From Sweltsa coloradensis (Eukaryota > Arthropoda > Insecta > Plecoptera > Chloroperlidae), in the NCBI GenBank assembly GCA_024449915.1, contig JAMZAV010000158.1, forward strand, positions 434,001 to 498,000: DNA of 64,000 bases. Reading direction: 5' to 3'. Below are positions 1 to 10,466 of this stretch, piece by piece. The first letter of the stretch is position 1. Every line of letters begins with the position of its first letter. The translations under genes and the position numbers were made by a program. The notes under the pieces are model-generated. The model was not told where the DNA came from. It saw only the letters and a program-made list of their open reading frames with translations, and did not search any database.

Positions 1-84
1 AGAAAAGTTGGTCTTTTCTATAGGATTAATAAGTGTTGACATTTAATGCTTAAGTTATGATTTATAAGGAGAAAGAATTTCTAT

Positions 85-562
85 TTGGATGAGCGTAGCG
101 TGCGCAGCGAGCGAAGCGAAGATTCCATTTCACTTCACTGGAGAAAAAAATCCGGAATGTTTTTCTTTTCTTTTTTTTTTTTTTTCTGTTTGTATTTTTG
201 TGTGTTTATTAACAAGATTCTGGCTAAACCGATACTCCAATTGCGATGAAATTTTCTGGAGGCCTTTAAAATCTCTGGACTTAGAACTGCACGTTTTTGA
301 GCGCAATCTAAAAATTATTTCTCATTAAAATCGCAATTTTACGATTTTTTTCGATTTTTTAAAACTTTCTTCGACATTTAACACCTACGTGCTTTATCCG
401 ATTGTAATGATTTTTTCACAGAACCTTAATTTTATGAATTAATAATTTGTGTGAAATTTGAGTGCAATCGAAAAATTATTTCTCATGAACACATGGCAGC
501 TTAATGCCCCAATTACGCTCATCCAACAACGCGCATGAAAAAACATTTGCGAAGCTTCCTAC
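85..562 (+). mobile_element. Family A short element (Helitron2/Helentron-like candidate)
   Basis: It opens with TTGGATGAGCGTAGCG followed by degenerate GCGAAGCGAAG repeats. The interior has AT-rich stretches of the type 'aaaatcgcaattttacga'. Near the 3' end comes the inverted copy TACGCTCATCCAA, then AACGC...GCATTTGCGAAGCTTCCTA. The asymmetric layout (5' terminal motif, inverted copy inside the 3' end, then a short stem) recurs at 4.4, 10.8, 11.9, 13-15 and 18.8 kb. No protein is encoded; the open frame at 89-328 is a by-product of the repeat. Confidence 0.65.
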
Positions 563-619
563 TTATAAGGAATTTCTACATACATTGACTATGTAGCCTA
601 GTTTTAATTCTACTTGGCC

Positions 620-960
620 AGCCAGAATGAAATAAGAGCTATGCAAAAGCTTCAGAGTAAAGTAATGAGAATAATCCTACAAGCTCGTAGAGAAACGCAT
701 ATAAAAGAAATGAATCAATGAATCTTCGATGGTTAAATGTTAAAGATAGAATAATCTTATTAAACACTTATAACATTTATTCGTAAAATATATAGTAGTG
801 CTGCACCTGAATACCTAACAAATACTTTTTTGGAATTAAACACACCACGTGTATATAGAACAAGAAATGCAATGAATTTAAGCATTGATAGAACTAAAAA
901 ATTACAATTTTAAAATTCCATATTTGTAAAAGGAATAAAAATATTTAATATAGGATACTT
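620..960 (+). pseudogene. Remnant of a LINE reverse-transcriptase ORF, C-terminal end
   Basis: Conceptual translation in shifting frames gives pieces typical of the region after the reverse-transcriptase domain of non-LTR retrotransposons: 'MQKLQSKVMRIIL', then 'LRWLNVKDRIILLNTYNIY', then 'APEYLTNTF' and 'YRTRNAMNL'. Three or more frameshifts and stops separate them. This is a dead fragment without recognisable ends. The clade (Jockey, CR1 or RTE-like) cannot be decided from so short a piece. What I see is the order and spacing of the peptides; the family assignment rests on memory of such elements. Confidence 0.6.
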
Positions 961-1712
961 TGTAAGGTGCGTGAAGATAGGAATTCCACTCGTTTTCTGT
1001 AAAATTGTGTTAACCTTTTGCGAGGAAAAACGTTGGTGGCAAAGCCTTATGAAAAACCAAATTATAATATAAATGTAATGAATTATATTTTATTCTTGTA
1101 TTGTATTTGTTGTTTAATTTTGTGTATTTGTGTTGAATTGACTTGTTGTATTGTACGAACTATTATAGCTAACTGCTAATAATTGATATTATACATAAAC
1201 GATATTATACAATGAAAGCAATTTAGGCTACTATTGCTGGTTACTCAACCTTGACTGATATATGACTTCTACTTGTAGGACCAGTACAAACGGCATCTAA
1301 ATTAGTGTTGTTCGTAATAGGTGTACCGTTTAAGTCTAGGGCCAACATCACTATAGGCACCGATATAATATCACAAACATGTTGTGATGTACTATCTGTA
1401 CTAGTCAGTAGTAAAGGTGGAGTAACATCAAACATGTCAATAATTTAAAAGAGATTACATAAATATTTGTTTAACGCTGATTAGTCCATTGACTTGTATA
1501 TTTAACAATAATACCTATTGTATAGATTCATTTATCATTATTTTTTTATATTATGGCATCTGAAGGAATGAATCGAATTACTTATGTCGTTGCAAGTCTC
1601 GGGTTATATCTCGGTTTATGTTGTCCCAAAACTTTTGATAACGCATTACCGACAATCATTTTAAAGATTAGCACGCGAAATCATCTAAATGAATAATTAC
1701 GCATGATTGATA
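961..1712. other. AT-rich stretch, no supported gene
   Basis: Unique-looking AT-rich sequence. A 64-codon minus-strand frame (1241-1435) is intact but has no recognisable domain, no splice context and no neighbour in favour of it, so it is not called as a gene. Confidence 0.4.
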
Positions 1713-1950
1713 TTAAAAGTGCATACATACGAAAACAGCTATGCCAGACCAAAACAACGCATCCATATATCCAACGACATAAAACAAAACTGAGCACATG
1801 TCATTGACAGAGAACGAGATCGTCGAGTATAAGTCGACTAAAGCAAGGCCGCAATTGTAAGCCGAGAACGCAGACAGAAAAAATACCAGAGTGGCTACAA
1901 TAGTAAACACATTTTTGGCCTTCCTAAAAGTTTTCTTATTGAACTCGCTC
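1713..1950 (-). CDS. Possible terminal exon with two membrane segments
   Basis: On the minus strand an open frame follows an AG acceptor preceded by 'tcacctttcg' and ends at TAA (1713). It reads 'KKTFRKAKNVFTIV', a hydrophobic stretch of about 25 residues, a loop of about 28 residues, and a second hydrophobic stretch ending 'SGIAVFVCMHF'. A basic start followed by two likely transmembrane helices resembles the exon at 3436-3714 in size and layout. Both carry a K-A-K motif before the first helix and G-L...D-L after it. I do not recognise the protein. It may be the last exon of a multi-pass membrane protein or chance. Confidence 0.3.
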
Positions 1951-1976
1951 GAAAGGTGACATCCATCCACCCGCAT

Positions 1977-3189
1977 AGCGATATCTTACACGTGACACAG
2001 TAGGGTTGAACTCAATCTCTAGCTCTATGTTGTACAGCAGGGATTCGTGCTGGGGCCACAAGCCAAGGTAGTTGATGTGCGATACAGAGAGAATGGTATT
2101 CCGTAGGGCTACACTATAGCTCTCTGTTGTACAGCAGGGATTCGTGCTGGGTCCACACAGAAGATGGTTTTCCGTAGTGCTGCAATCTCGAACTCTCAAA
2201 GCTTGAATCTTGGAACAGTATGTGCGCCAATGAAGAGTCCACAAGCGAAGATGTGTGATGAGCAACGCAAACTAGTCAGTAGCACTGGTATAGACCTTGC
2301 CTATCACCGCCCGACAGAAAAACACAATCATGTTGTATAATGCCCAAGGAACGAACAATGACGAACATAATACTTTAAAGAAGATGAAGAACACAATGAA
2401 TAAAATAGGTTATAAAACAGTGCCAATATGAATTTAAAATTAATCATTGACTGTAGGTCAGCTTCGTGCAATAAGTTAACTTGTGACATAACATTTCTTA
2501 CGCTTTATTTTATAGGCTATGATAAGTACTGCTACTAGATTGCTACTAGCCCTAGTAGATGTGTAGGAGGACACGTGTTTAGAGGGGGTGCAGTGGTTTC
2601 ATCATCACACTTTCTGCATAATTTAAAGAATCGTTTTAATATATTGTGGGGCATGCCTCAAGTCTCAGAAATAAAATATAAAATAACCTTAACAAAACAC
2701 ATACAACTGTTTCACGTTTCCTGAACGCGAACGTGAACGTGAACATGAAACGTCTAACTCTAGCCTAAATGGTTCCATTGCAAAAATCATTGCATCACTG
2801 AACCCTTGAAATCAAAGCTTCAAGATGAATCGTAGCACAGACACGAACTAGTGCAAACGTGGATAGGCCTACTATTGCACTGCAGTCGTGTAAATTTACG
2901 TAGGCCTAGGTATGAAATTTTAAATATTTCTTTATTTACAATCATAGTCTCTAGTCCCTAAATAATTGATTGTTAGTGCATGGCTCGTCAATCAAATGAG
3001 ATCATTTTATTATCGCTACAAAATTACAATGCAAGAGTGAACAACACAATACAATAGTGAAGAAATACAAAGAAAAGGACCAATTTTTGCCAATAATAAT
3101 CCTAGAAGTGGATGATCGTGATTCAATCACTAGAGAGGCCCAGTGGTATTCTACTCAGGAGGGCTTGAGATCGACTCCTAGGAGGGGTT
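1977..3189. other. Non-coding stretch with a short tandem duplication
   Basis: At 2024-2160 a segment containing 'gttgtacagcagggattcgt' occurs twice about 93 bp apart. The rest is AT-rich. A weak tRNA-like B-box context ('ttgagatcgactcctagg') at 3165-3190 may be a SINE fragment. Confidence 0.4.
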
Positions 3190-3378
3190 CAGTCTCAACT
3201 TAGATTTAAACTGCAGTTCTAACTGCAATAAGAACGAATGTTCGAATGCGCAGTCGGCAGTAGGCCTACCAAAAAAAACTGTTCTTAACTGCTGAATGGA
3301 TTTTTATGGTAACGCGCATGCTCACGTTCGTTGTGATTGCAGTTAAGAATGCAGTTTTTTAGATTGCAATTGAGACTG
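3190..3378. mobile_element. MITE with about 60-bp imperfect inverted repeats
   Basis: The left arm begins CAGTCTCAACTTAGATTTAA and the right arm ends ...CTAAATTGCAATTGAGACTG-like sequence in inverted form. Both arms contain 'aactgcaat' and 'gaacga' blocks and meet near 'gcgcatgc'. It is 189 bp long and non-coding. A similar but more diverged 188-bp unit is at 40142-40329. Confidence 0.6.
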
Positions 3379-3435
3379 CATTGCCCGTGAAATAACCCGA
3401 GTTAGTTCCATCACATGCAGCGTGATTGTAGCCGG

Positions 3436-3714
3436 CTAGTCAGGGAAGACAACCTGACAGAACCAAATGAAGACGCCAAACACCATGCCGAATATCCCGA
3501 CGCCCAATGCGAGCAGCGTCGCGGCGCTCTTGAGTAGGTCCGTACCCTCTTGAGGTGGCGCGAGGACCAAGTCGGACAACCCCACGGCGCTCTGCACTGT
3601 GACTAGGCCGGACGAAGCCACAACGAGCGCGGCGAACGCGGCACACATCATCTTCGCCTTGAAGAAGCGACTGTTGGAGCGAGATATCATGGGGTGAACT
3701 AGATGGTAGACTTT
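3436..3714 (-). CDS. Terminal exon of an unidentified membrane protein
   Basis: A GC-rich island in AT-rich DNA. On the minus strand a strong acceptor ('accctctcttctccag') precedes 93 codons including the stop TAG at 3436. The translation starts 'KVYHLVHPMISRSNSRFF', then 'KAKMMCAAFAALVV' opens a hydrophobic segment, a loop with 'APPQEGTDLL' follows, and a second hydrophobic segment with 'LALGVGIFGMVFGVFIWF' ends in 'QVVFPD'. Two membrane helices with a short outside or inside loop are likely. Codon choice is strongly G/C at third positions, which supports real coding. Upstream exons would lie at higher coordinates, where only repeats are visible, so the gene may start far away. The family is not recognised. 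Confidence 0.5.
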   Translation of the reverse strand, partial: KVYHLVHPMISRSNSRFFKAKMMCAAFAALVVASSGLVTVQSAVGLSDLVLAPPQEGTDLLKSAATLLALGVGIFGMVFGVFIWFCQVVFPD

Positions 3715-4202
3715 CTGGAGAAGAGAGGGTTGTACTTGCACACGATCAGAACAGTCTTATTACATGCCACTTCTCTATAACATCACTGTAGATAGGCCTA
3801 GCGTATTGTAATGGCGAGCTACGAACTTCTGTCTTCTTATGTTGATAGCTTGGCTCAACGTTGGCGATCACACAGGATGACCCAATCTTGATTGATGTAC
3901 AGTTTTCAATCTGTGACAAGAACACATCAAAATAATGATGAGAGTTAAACTGCAAATCAAAACCAATTACTCTAATCAAGACTCTTGGTTTTTGAATTCA
4001 TAAAGCTATTATGATATGATGACAAAACATAAACAAAGGTTTGTCTGTATTTTGAAGCGATGTGGCTTTTGTTTCTTTGTTATCATACTATTCCAACATC
4101 TTTGGTTGTTATAAATCGATTCCAAATAAGTTTGAAAGAAACGAAGCTGTTGTTGTGAGTTTTCAAGGCGTGAGTTTTCAAGGCAGTGCATCCACTGGCC
4201 AA

Positions 4203-4262
4203 AACCAGAGACGATAAAGAAGTTTCCCCGCCAACGGGGAAACTTCTTTATCGACTCTGGTT
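4203..4262. repeat. 28-bp near-perfect hairpin with a four-base loop
   Basis: The left arm (4203-4230) begins AACCAGAGACGATAAAG and the right arm (4235-4262) is its reverse complement with one mismatch. The loop is CCAA. A weaker relative with 'gagtcgataaa...tttatcgac' lies at 61504-61545. Confidence 0.85.
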
Positions 4263-4385
4263 GTGCCAAGACTGCATGGGGCTCAGTATCTGTCTTTTGA
4301 AAGGGGGTAATGAATTTGGGTCGGAGTAGTGCAATGCAGAGTACTAATAAATCTAGTTACCGAAGTAACGAGATTAATACTAAAC

Positions 4386-4998
4386 AAGGAAGCTTCGCAA
4401 ACGCTTTTTCAGGCGCGTTGTTGGATGAGCGTAATTTTTTAAAAACGAAAAAAGCGTAAAATTGCGATTTTCATAAGAAATAATTTTTCGATTATGCTCA
4501 AATTTCACACGAATGTATTAATTCATAAAATAAAGGTTCTGTGAAAAAATAATTACAATCGGATAAAGAATGTCGAAGAAATTTAAAAAATAACAAAATT
4601 GTAAAACTGCGATTTTTATAAGAAATAATTTTTTGATTACGCTCAAATTTCACACGAATATATTTATTTATAAAATAAAGGTTCTGTGAAAAAATCATTA
4701 CAATCGAATAAAGCATGTAGATGTTTGATGTTATTGTCGAAGAATTTTTTTTTAAATCGAAAAAAATCGTAAAATTGCGATTTTTATAAGAAATAATATT
4801 TCGATGACGCTCAAAAACGTGGCAGTTCTAAGTTCAGAGATTTCGAAGGCCTCCAGAAAATTTCATCGCAATTGGAGAATCGGTTTAGCCGGAATCGTGT
4901 TAACAGACACACAAAAATACAGAAAAAAAAAACATTCCGGATTTTTTTCTCCAGTGTAGTGAAATGGAATCTTCGCTTCGCTCGCTACGCTCATCCAA
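4386..4998 (-). mobile_element. Family A short element, reverse orientation
   Basis: Read on the minus strand, it begins TTGGATGAGCGTAGCGAGCG and ends with TACGCTCATCCAA...AACGCGCCTG...GCGTTTGCGAAGCTTCC. Inside, a unit of about 120-140 bp containing 'gttctgtgaaaaaat' is repeated three times, diverged. Confidence 0.65.
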
Positions 4999-5479
4999 TA
5001 ACTTTTGCATGAAATAGACTATACTCCGCCTATCACGTGATGGGGCATGTAAGTTTTGATTCTACGCGAGCTGAAGTCCACACGTATACTTTGTTTATTC
5101 AGATTCTACTTGCATTAAAATCTTGTTTTAATCCACGTTTCTTTCCAAACCCTCACGCAACATGGTCGTGGACTTTCATATTAAATTTTATATTTCAACG
5201 AACTTTAAATAAACAAAGAACTACATTAATTAAACGAGGGAGCGTTCCATTCAACCCAAACGGGGCAATTATTCTGTGAGTCTGTGTGTGTGTGTGCGTG
5301 TACATAGAAAATCAGCCGAATCGCTGAACAGATTGCGTCGAAATTTTAAACAGACATCATTACTGAGAACTGCTAACAAAATCAGCTAGATCCATTATGA
5401 TTTTATATACAAGAAATAATAAATTGAAAAATAGGCAGCGATGTGTTGGAATTATTTTAACGACAATGTTGGTTTTTAA

Positions 5480-5788
5480 TAATATTTTTTGTTTATTATT
5501 TGCCTGGCCGTGAAATGCAGTGCTCAAGGTGTACCGAATCTTGCACGCTCAAGGTACCCCCAAAATTCCTTTCGGAGATTGAGTAAACCTTGCAATATTT
5601 ACACGTATTTCGTACTGGCTATGTTTTCCATAGCATTGTCGCAGATAGACTACACTGCGTTATATGCATTTCAAAACATGTTTAATAATTTTTAAAATAC
5701 AATCCAGAAAATACAAAATCTTTCCCGAACAGCGGATTGAACACAGGTCTCTCACATTCCGGGTATAACGGCGCCTTAGCCAACTAGA
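5480..5788 (-). mobile_element. tRNA-derived SINE-like unit of family B
   Basis: On the minus strand it starts with 'gttggctaaggcgccg' (A-box-like) and has 'ctgtgttcaatccgctg' (B-box-like) about 40 bp later. The same body ('cttgcaatatttacacg', 'tggctatgttttccatag') recurs at 7894-8487 and 29403-30012. A polymerase-III promoter is inferred from the box spacing only. Confidence 0.55.
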
Positions 5789-6122
5789 CTAGGAAAACGC
5801 CAAAGTCGTTGTTAGACGAGTGAGCGAGTCATGTGTTGAGTACCCGGGATCATTTGTATTTTAGTTTGATAATCATATTGGTATAAATAAGAGGGTTTTT
5901 TTAGTTTAGTTTGTATAAGGGCGCATCAACTGTAAGGCCATAATGCGCCACTCTAGCCTATGACTAATTTGCATTAATCGTTTTTAGAAACGCATTTCCG
6001 AAGGACACCTACTGGTCCAGGGATAACTGCCCTTATTTGGTGAGGTGCAATTAGTTTGGGGGAATGTCCTAGGGACTTGGAACCTTGCAAACCCTCCAGT
6101 GAGGATTGCCAACGACGGAGCC

Positions 6123-6418
6123 GGTCCCGACTGCCAATTCCCCTAAGCCCAACGACCTTTTTTTTCCCCTAACACCAACATTCATACCTGTCGATGAAGA
6201 ACATGCTACATGGAGTGAAAGAGGGGGCGTTGTTGGCGTTAGGGGAATTTCTGCATTCCCCTAACGCCAACAGCGTGTTGTGATTTAAACCAGGGGGCGT
6301 TGTTGGTCTTAGGGGAATTTCTATTTTCCCCTTACGCCAACAGCGTGTGTATTTAAATTCAAGGTGTAGTTGGGGTTGGGGGAATTCTCTTGTTACCCTT
6401 ACGCCCTACAAACGTATG
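6123..6418 (-). mobile_element. Family D element built of short palindromes
   Basis: Repeated inverted pairs of the type 'ttggcgttaggggaattt' / 'attcccctaacgccaaca' follow each other. The same series in opposite orientation is at 16799-17034, including the spacer with 'aagaacatgctac' and the end 'cgactgccaattccccta'. It is non-coding. Confidence 0.65.
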
Positions 6419-6486
6419 TTTATGTACTAGGGAAACGCCAAAGTCGTTGTTAGACGAGTGAGTGAGTCATGTGTTGAGTACCCGGT

Positions 6487-7192
6487 AACATTCCTTTTCT
6501 TCCCCCTACCTTAGGCCTCCCTAGCCTATCATAGGCTACAGTGGAGCATTATAGCCTAAACTATGACCTAAACTTAAATACCCATTATTTATACGAATAT
6601 TATAATCAAACTTAAATGCAAATGTTCCCGCGTCCTCAACACATGACTCTCTCACTCGTCTAACAACGACTTCTTAACATTCCTTTTCTTCCCCCTACCT
6701 TAGGCCTCCCTAGCCTATCATAGGCTACAGTGGAGCATTATAGCCTAAACTATGACCTAAACTTAAATACCCTATTATTTATACGAATATTATAATCAAA
6801 CTTAAATGCAAATGTTCCCGCGTCCTCAACACATGACTCTCTCACTCGTCTAACAACGACTTCTTAACATTCCTTTTCTTCCCCCTACCTTAGGCCTCCC
6901 TAGCCTATCATAGGCTACAGTGGAGCATTATAGCCTAAACTATGACCTAAACTTAAATACCCTATTATTTATACGAATATTATAATCAAACTTAAATGCA
7001 AATGTTCCCGCGTCCTCAACACATGACTCTCTCACTCGTCTAACAACGACTTCTTAACATTCCTTTTCTTCCCCCTACCTTAGGCCTCCCTAGCCTATCA
7101 TAGGCTACAGTGGAGCATTATAGCCTAAGCCCTAAACTATGACCTAAACTTAAATACCCTATTATTTATACGAATATTATAATCAAACTTGA
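6487..7192 (+). repeat. Tandem array, about 190-bp unit, four copies
   Basis: Units start at 6487, 6676, 6866 and 7056 with 'aacattccttttcttccccc' and are nearly identical. Each contains 'taggcctccctagcctatca' and ends with the family B subterminal motif 'actcgtctaacaacgactt'. The fourth unit continues after the foldback insertion, at 7819. Confidence 0.85.
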
Positions 7193-7818
7193 GGCTATTC
7201 CAGAGCACTCTTACCGATATTTTGAAAGTCAACGGAAAATGGCTAAAAGTTGGTTGGATGAAAGATGAAACTTGAATAAAAAAGGGGAAAAAATAACTTT
7301 TTTTTGGACGGGACAAAAGCTCTATTTTGGCCATTATATGCAAATTTTGGGTCATTACGGAAATGAATGTTTTGGATGCAATATTTAATTTTTAGCTATG
7401 ATTTTTTTTGCTTCAACACACCTTTGTCTTTGGACTGAGTATAAGGGAAATGAATTTTCTGAAATAATGTTCGAGGTACAATTTTTTTTGTCACATGGTA
7501 CAAAAAAGAGTTTTGAACCGGAACACGAAAAAAATCGTTCATCAAAAGTTATTTCATAAAATTAGTTTCCCTTGTACTCAGTCCAGAGACAAAGGTGTGT
7601 TGAAGCAATAAAAAAAAATCATAGCTAAAAATTAAATATTGCATCTAAAACATTTATTTTCCGTAATCCCGTCATATTTTGGCCAAAATAGAGCTTTTAT
7701 CCCGTCCAAAAAAAAGTTATTTTTTTCCTTTTTTATTCAAGTTCATCTTTCATCCAACCAACTTTTAGCCATTTTCAGTTGACTTTCAAAATATCGGTAA
7801 GAGTGCTCTGGAATAGCC
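7193..7818. mobile_element. Foldback element with arms of about 280 bp
   Basis: The ends are GGCTATTCCAGAGCACTCTT and its reverse complement. The arms stay complementary for about 280 bp around a loop of about 70-90 bp. It is flanked by TTGA on the left and TTAA on the right; removing it restores the repeat unit 'aatcaaacttaaatgcaaat', which is intact in the three earlier units. The target duplication is therefore probably TTAA with one later change. No transposase is encoded. Confidence 0.8.
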
Positions 7819-7893
7819 TTAAATGCAAATGTTCCCGCGTACTCAACACATGACTCTCTCACTCGTCTAACAACGACTTTGGCGTTTCCCTAG

Positions 7894-8487
7894 TCGAGTT
7901 GGCTAAAGCGCCCTTATAGCCGAAATGTGGGAGACGTGGGTTCAATAGTCGGGAAAGATTTTGTAATTTCTGGATTGTATTTTTTAAATTATTTAACATG
8001 TTTTGAAATGTATATAACGCAGTGTAGTCCATCATCTGTGACAATACTATGGAAAACATAGCCAGTACGAAATACGTGAAAATATTGCAAGGTTTACTCA
8101 ATCTACGAGCGGAATTTGGGGGTACCTTGATGTCAAACATTCAATTAACCTTGGACACGGCATTTCACAGCCAGGTAAATAACAAACAAAAAATATTATT
8201 TCAAAATGAAAACCATTGTCGTGAAAATAATTCCTATACATTTCAACGTATTTTTCAGTTTTTTATTTCTTGCAGGTTTAAATCGCAACAGATTGTGCTC
8301 ATTTTGTTGGCAGTTCTCAGTTACCTGGTCACGGATGTCTGTTTAAAATTTCAGCTCAGTCTATTTGGCCGTTCGGCCGTATGAGCCCGGACAGACAGAC
8401 AGACATTTAACATTTAACAGAATTAATCACGACCAAGGACCGATCGAGTAGCGTTGTAGACTACGTTCGCTACGTTCACTCGTCTAA
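7894..8487 (+). mobile_element. tRNA-derived SINE-like unit of family B
   Basis: It begins directly after a CTAG end with 'gttggctaaagcgccc' (A-box-like) and 'gtgggttcaatag' (B-box-like). It ends with 'cggccgtatgagcccgg', short (acag)n repeats, and 'cgctacgttcactcgtcta'. The open frame at 8049-8384 lies inside it and is not a gene. Confidence 0.55.
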
Positions 8488-9060
8488 CTAGGGAAACGCC
8501 AAAGTCGTTGTTAGACGAGTGAGCAAGCCATGTGATAAGTTCCCGGAAACATCCCCTTTTCCTCCCCAAAACCTTAGGCTGAATCTAGCTTGCATGGGCA
8601 TATTTCTCCTCCACAGTTTATTAGGCTAGAGTGGTGCATTAGGCCTTACAGTGTTGACGCGCCCTTACTACAACTAATCTCAAACCCCTCTCATTTATAC
8701 TCATGATATATTAATATTACCGAGTATTCAACACATGGCTTCCTCACTCGTCTAACAATGAATTTGGCGTTTTCCTAGTATATTATGAGTATAAATAAGA
8801 GGGGTTTGAGATTAGTTGTTATAAGGGCGAGTCAACACTGTAAGGGCTAATGCGCCACTCTAGTTTAATATACTGTGGAGAAAATGCCCATGCTAGCTAG
8901 ATTCAGCCTTAAGTTTTGGGGAGGAAAGGGGATGTTCCCGGGTACTCAACACATGGCTTGCTCACTCGTCTAACAACGACTTTGGCGTTTCCCTAGTGTT
9001 ACCGAGTACGCAACACATAGCTTGCTCACTCGTCTAACAACGACTTTGGCGTTTTCATAG
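8488..9060. mobile_element. Three abutting family B ends; large inverted repeat
   Basis: CTAG ends lie at 8488-8491, 8775-8778 and 8993-8996, with a degraded end (CATAG) near 9060. The segment 8525-8700 ('ccttaggctgaatctagct', 'acccctctcatttatact') is repeated in inverted form at 8780-8960, giving a palindrome of about 450 bp. Confidence 0.6.
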
Positions 9061-9139
9061 TATGGTTTCAGAGGGCGTCAACCAATCGTGTAGTCGTTGT
9101 CGCCGTCTTCGTACTGAATGGAGGCTTTGGCATAGTTGA

Positions 9140-9400
9140 GGTTAAGTTGATTTGGATTAAAGGCGCGTCAACTGTTAGGTTATAATACGCAACTCTAATC
9201 TAGGGGATATAGGAAGGAAAACTCTATGCAGAACAGAATCAGCTACAATTAAGTAGGTAAAAGGAAAAGAGGGGTTCTCACGTCGTGGTCGTCATAGTCT
9301 TTGTCATCGTTCGTGTCGTTATGGTCGTCGTCGTTGCGGAGGAGGAGAGGTCCCCAACGACAACTACCAGAGCTCGCCTCTAGTTTCGAGGAGTAATATT
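9140..9400 (-). mobile_element. Family C SINE copy
   Basis: It carries the family C tail in reverse ('aggcgcgtcaactgttagg'), the stretch complementary to 'gacgacgaccataac', and the block related to 'ggtccccaacgacaactacc'. The copy is diverged from those at 51-64 kb. Confidence 0.5.
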
Positions 9401-9689
9401 CTACTTACCAGCTAACGTTTGTGAAATGGAGTTCGTTTAGGCGCGAGCCATCTCTTGGCCAAATGTCCGCCTATATCTATAATATAGACTTTCTATCGCA
9501 TGACATTGACACTTAGGAAAACAAAAATCAAAACACGTAATGATAACCACCGACTGTGTGATTTTTTATCCGTCACGGAAATGAATGTGTTTAATTTATT
9601 TTATATAACCATGGCTGTGGCCTTCTATACGTATTTGCAAATGAAACATGTGCAATCTAAGTTCAAATTTTTAAGATTTTTATTTATTG

Positions 9690-9930
9690 TAAGTTTAAAT
9701 CGCAAACGGATTGGGCTCATATTGTTAGCAGTTCTCAGTTACCTGGTCACGGATGTGTGTTTAAAATTTCAGCTCAATCTATTTGGCCGTTCGGCCGTAT
9801 GAGCCCGGACAGACAGACATTTAACATACATACATACATACATTTTACATACATACATTGGACAATGCTCACGGCCAAGGCCCGATCGAGTAGAGCGTAA
9901 CAGAATCCTCATTCGCTTCGCTCACTCGTC
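9690..9930 (+). mobile_element. 3' part of a family B SINE-like unit
   Basis: It matches the tail of the unit at 7894-8487 ('gttctcagttacctggtcac', 'tatttggccgttcggccgta'), then (acag) and (acat) repeats and 'cgcttcgctcactcgtct'. Confidence 0.6.
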
Positions 9931-10466
9931 TTATTAGTACCTATGTCATGTTCAGTGTTGATAATTTTCAGAGCATCCACATACGACAGATATTATTTTG
10001 AAAAAGTGGCATACGTGTTCGAGATTTGGTTTATTTATTAAGTACTTTCATAAAAATAATACCAGTTTTATTTATGTTTATAAATTTAAAATTATACATC
10101 CAAACTATAACGTTGTCATTCAGTTCTGTGTCTACTTGTAAGTTTTCTACTTTTCAAAAGTATTAGTAAAGTGTTCTTTACAAAAGCGTAGTCATGGCAA
10201 TTGAACTGAAAAAGTCAATTTATCTCGTCCCCTCCCCCCTTTTTTCAATAATAGCTAGTCAAATTAAAAACCATCAAATTAACTCTTTCCTATGCGAGGC
10301 TTTTCCAGTTTTTGCAATAAACTGTTTTAGATGATTTGGAAGATTAAAATTTAAATGTTTTCATTTCTCGTGGTGGACATCACCAGGGACATCAGACAGA
10401 CGTCCCTGTCCAAGTGTTAAAAATCTTAGGTGTCAAAATTTATCAAATATGCATATAAATTATAAA

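Larger units (their letters stand above)
6427..7893. mobile_element. Family B element with about 60-bp terminal inverted repeats
   Basis: The left end is CTAGGGAAACGCCAAAGTCG followed by 'ttgttagacgagtgag' and 'catgtgttgagtac'. The right end is the inverted copy ending CGACTTTGGCGTTTCCCTAG. The interior is four tandem units of about 190 bp, the last of which is interrupted by a foldback insertion at 7193-7818. Confidence 0.65.

Noticed and set aside
1241..1435. Intact 64-codon minus-strand frame
   Set aside because: No domain, signal, splice context or neighbour supports it, and frames of this length are expected by chance in AT-rich DNA of this size.
8049..8384. 111-codon plus-strand frame
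   Set aside because: It lies entirely within a family B SINE-like unit; the other copies are broken in the same frame.
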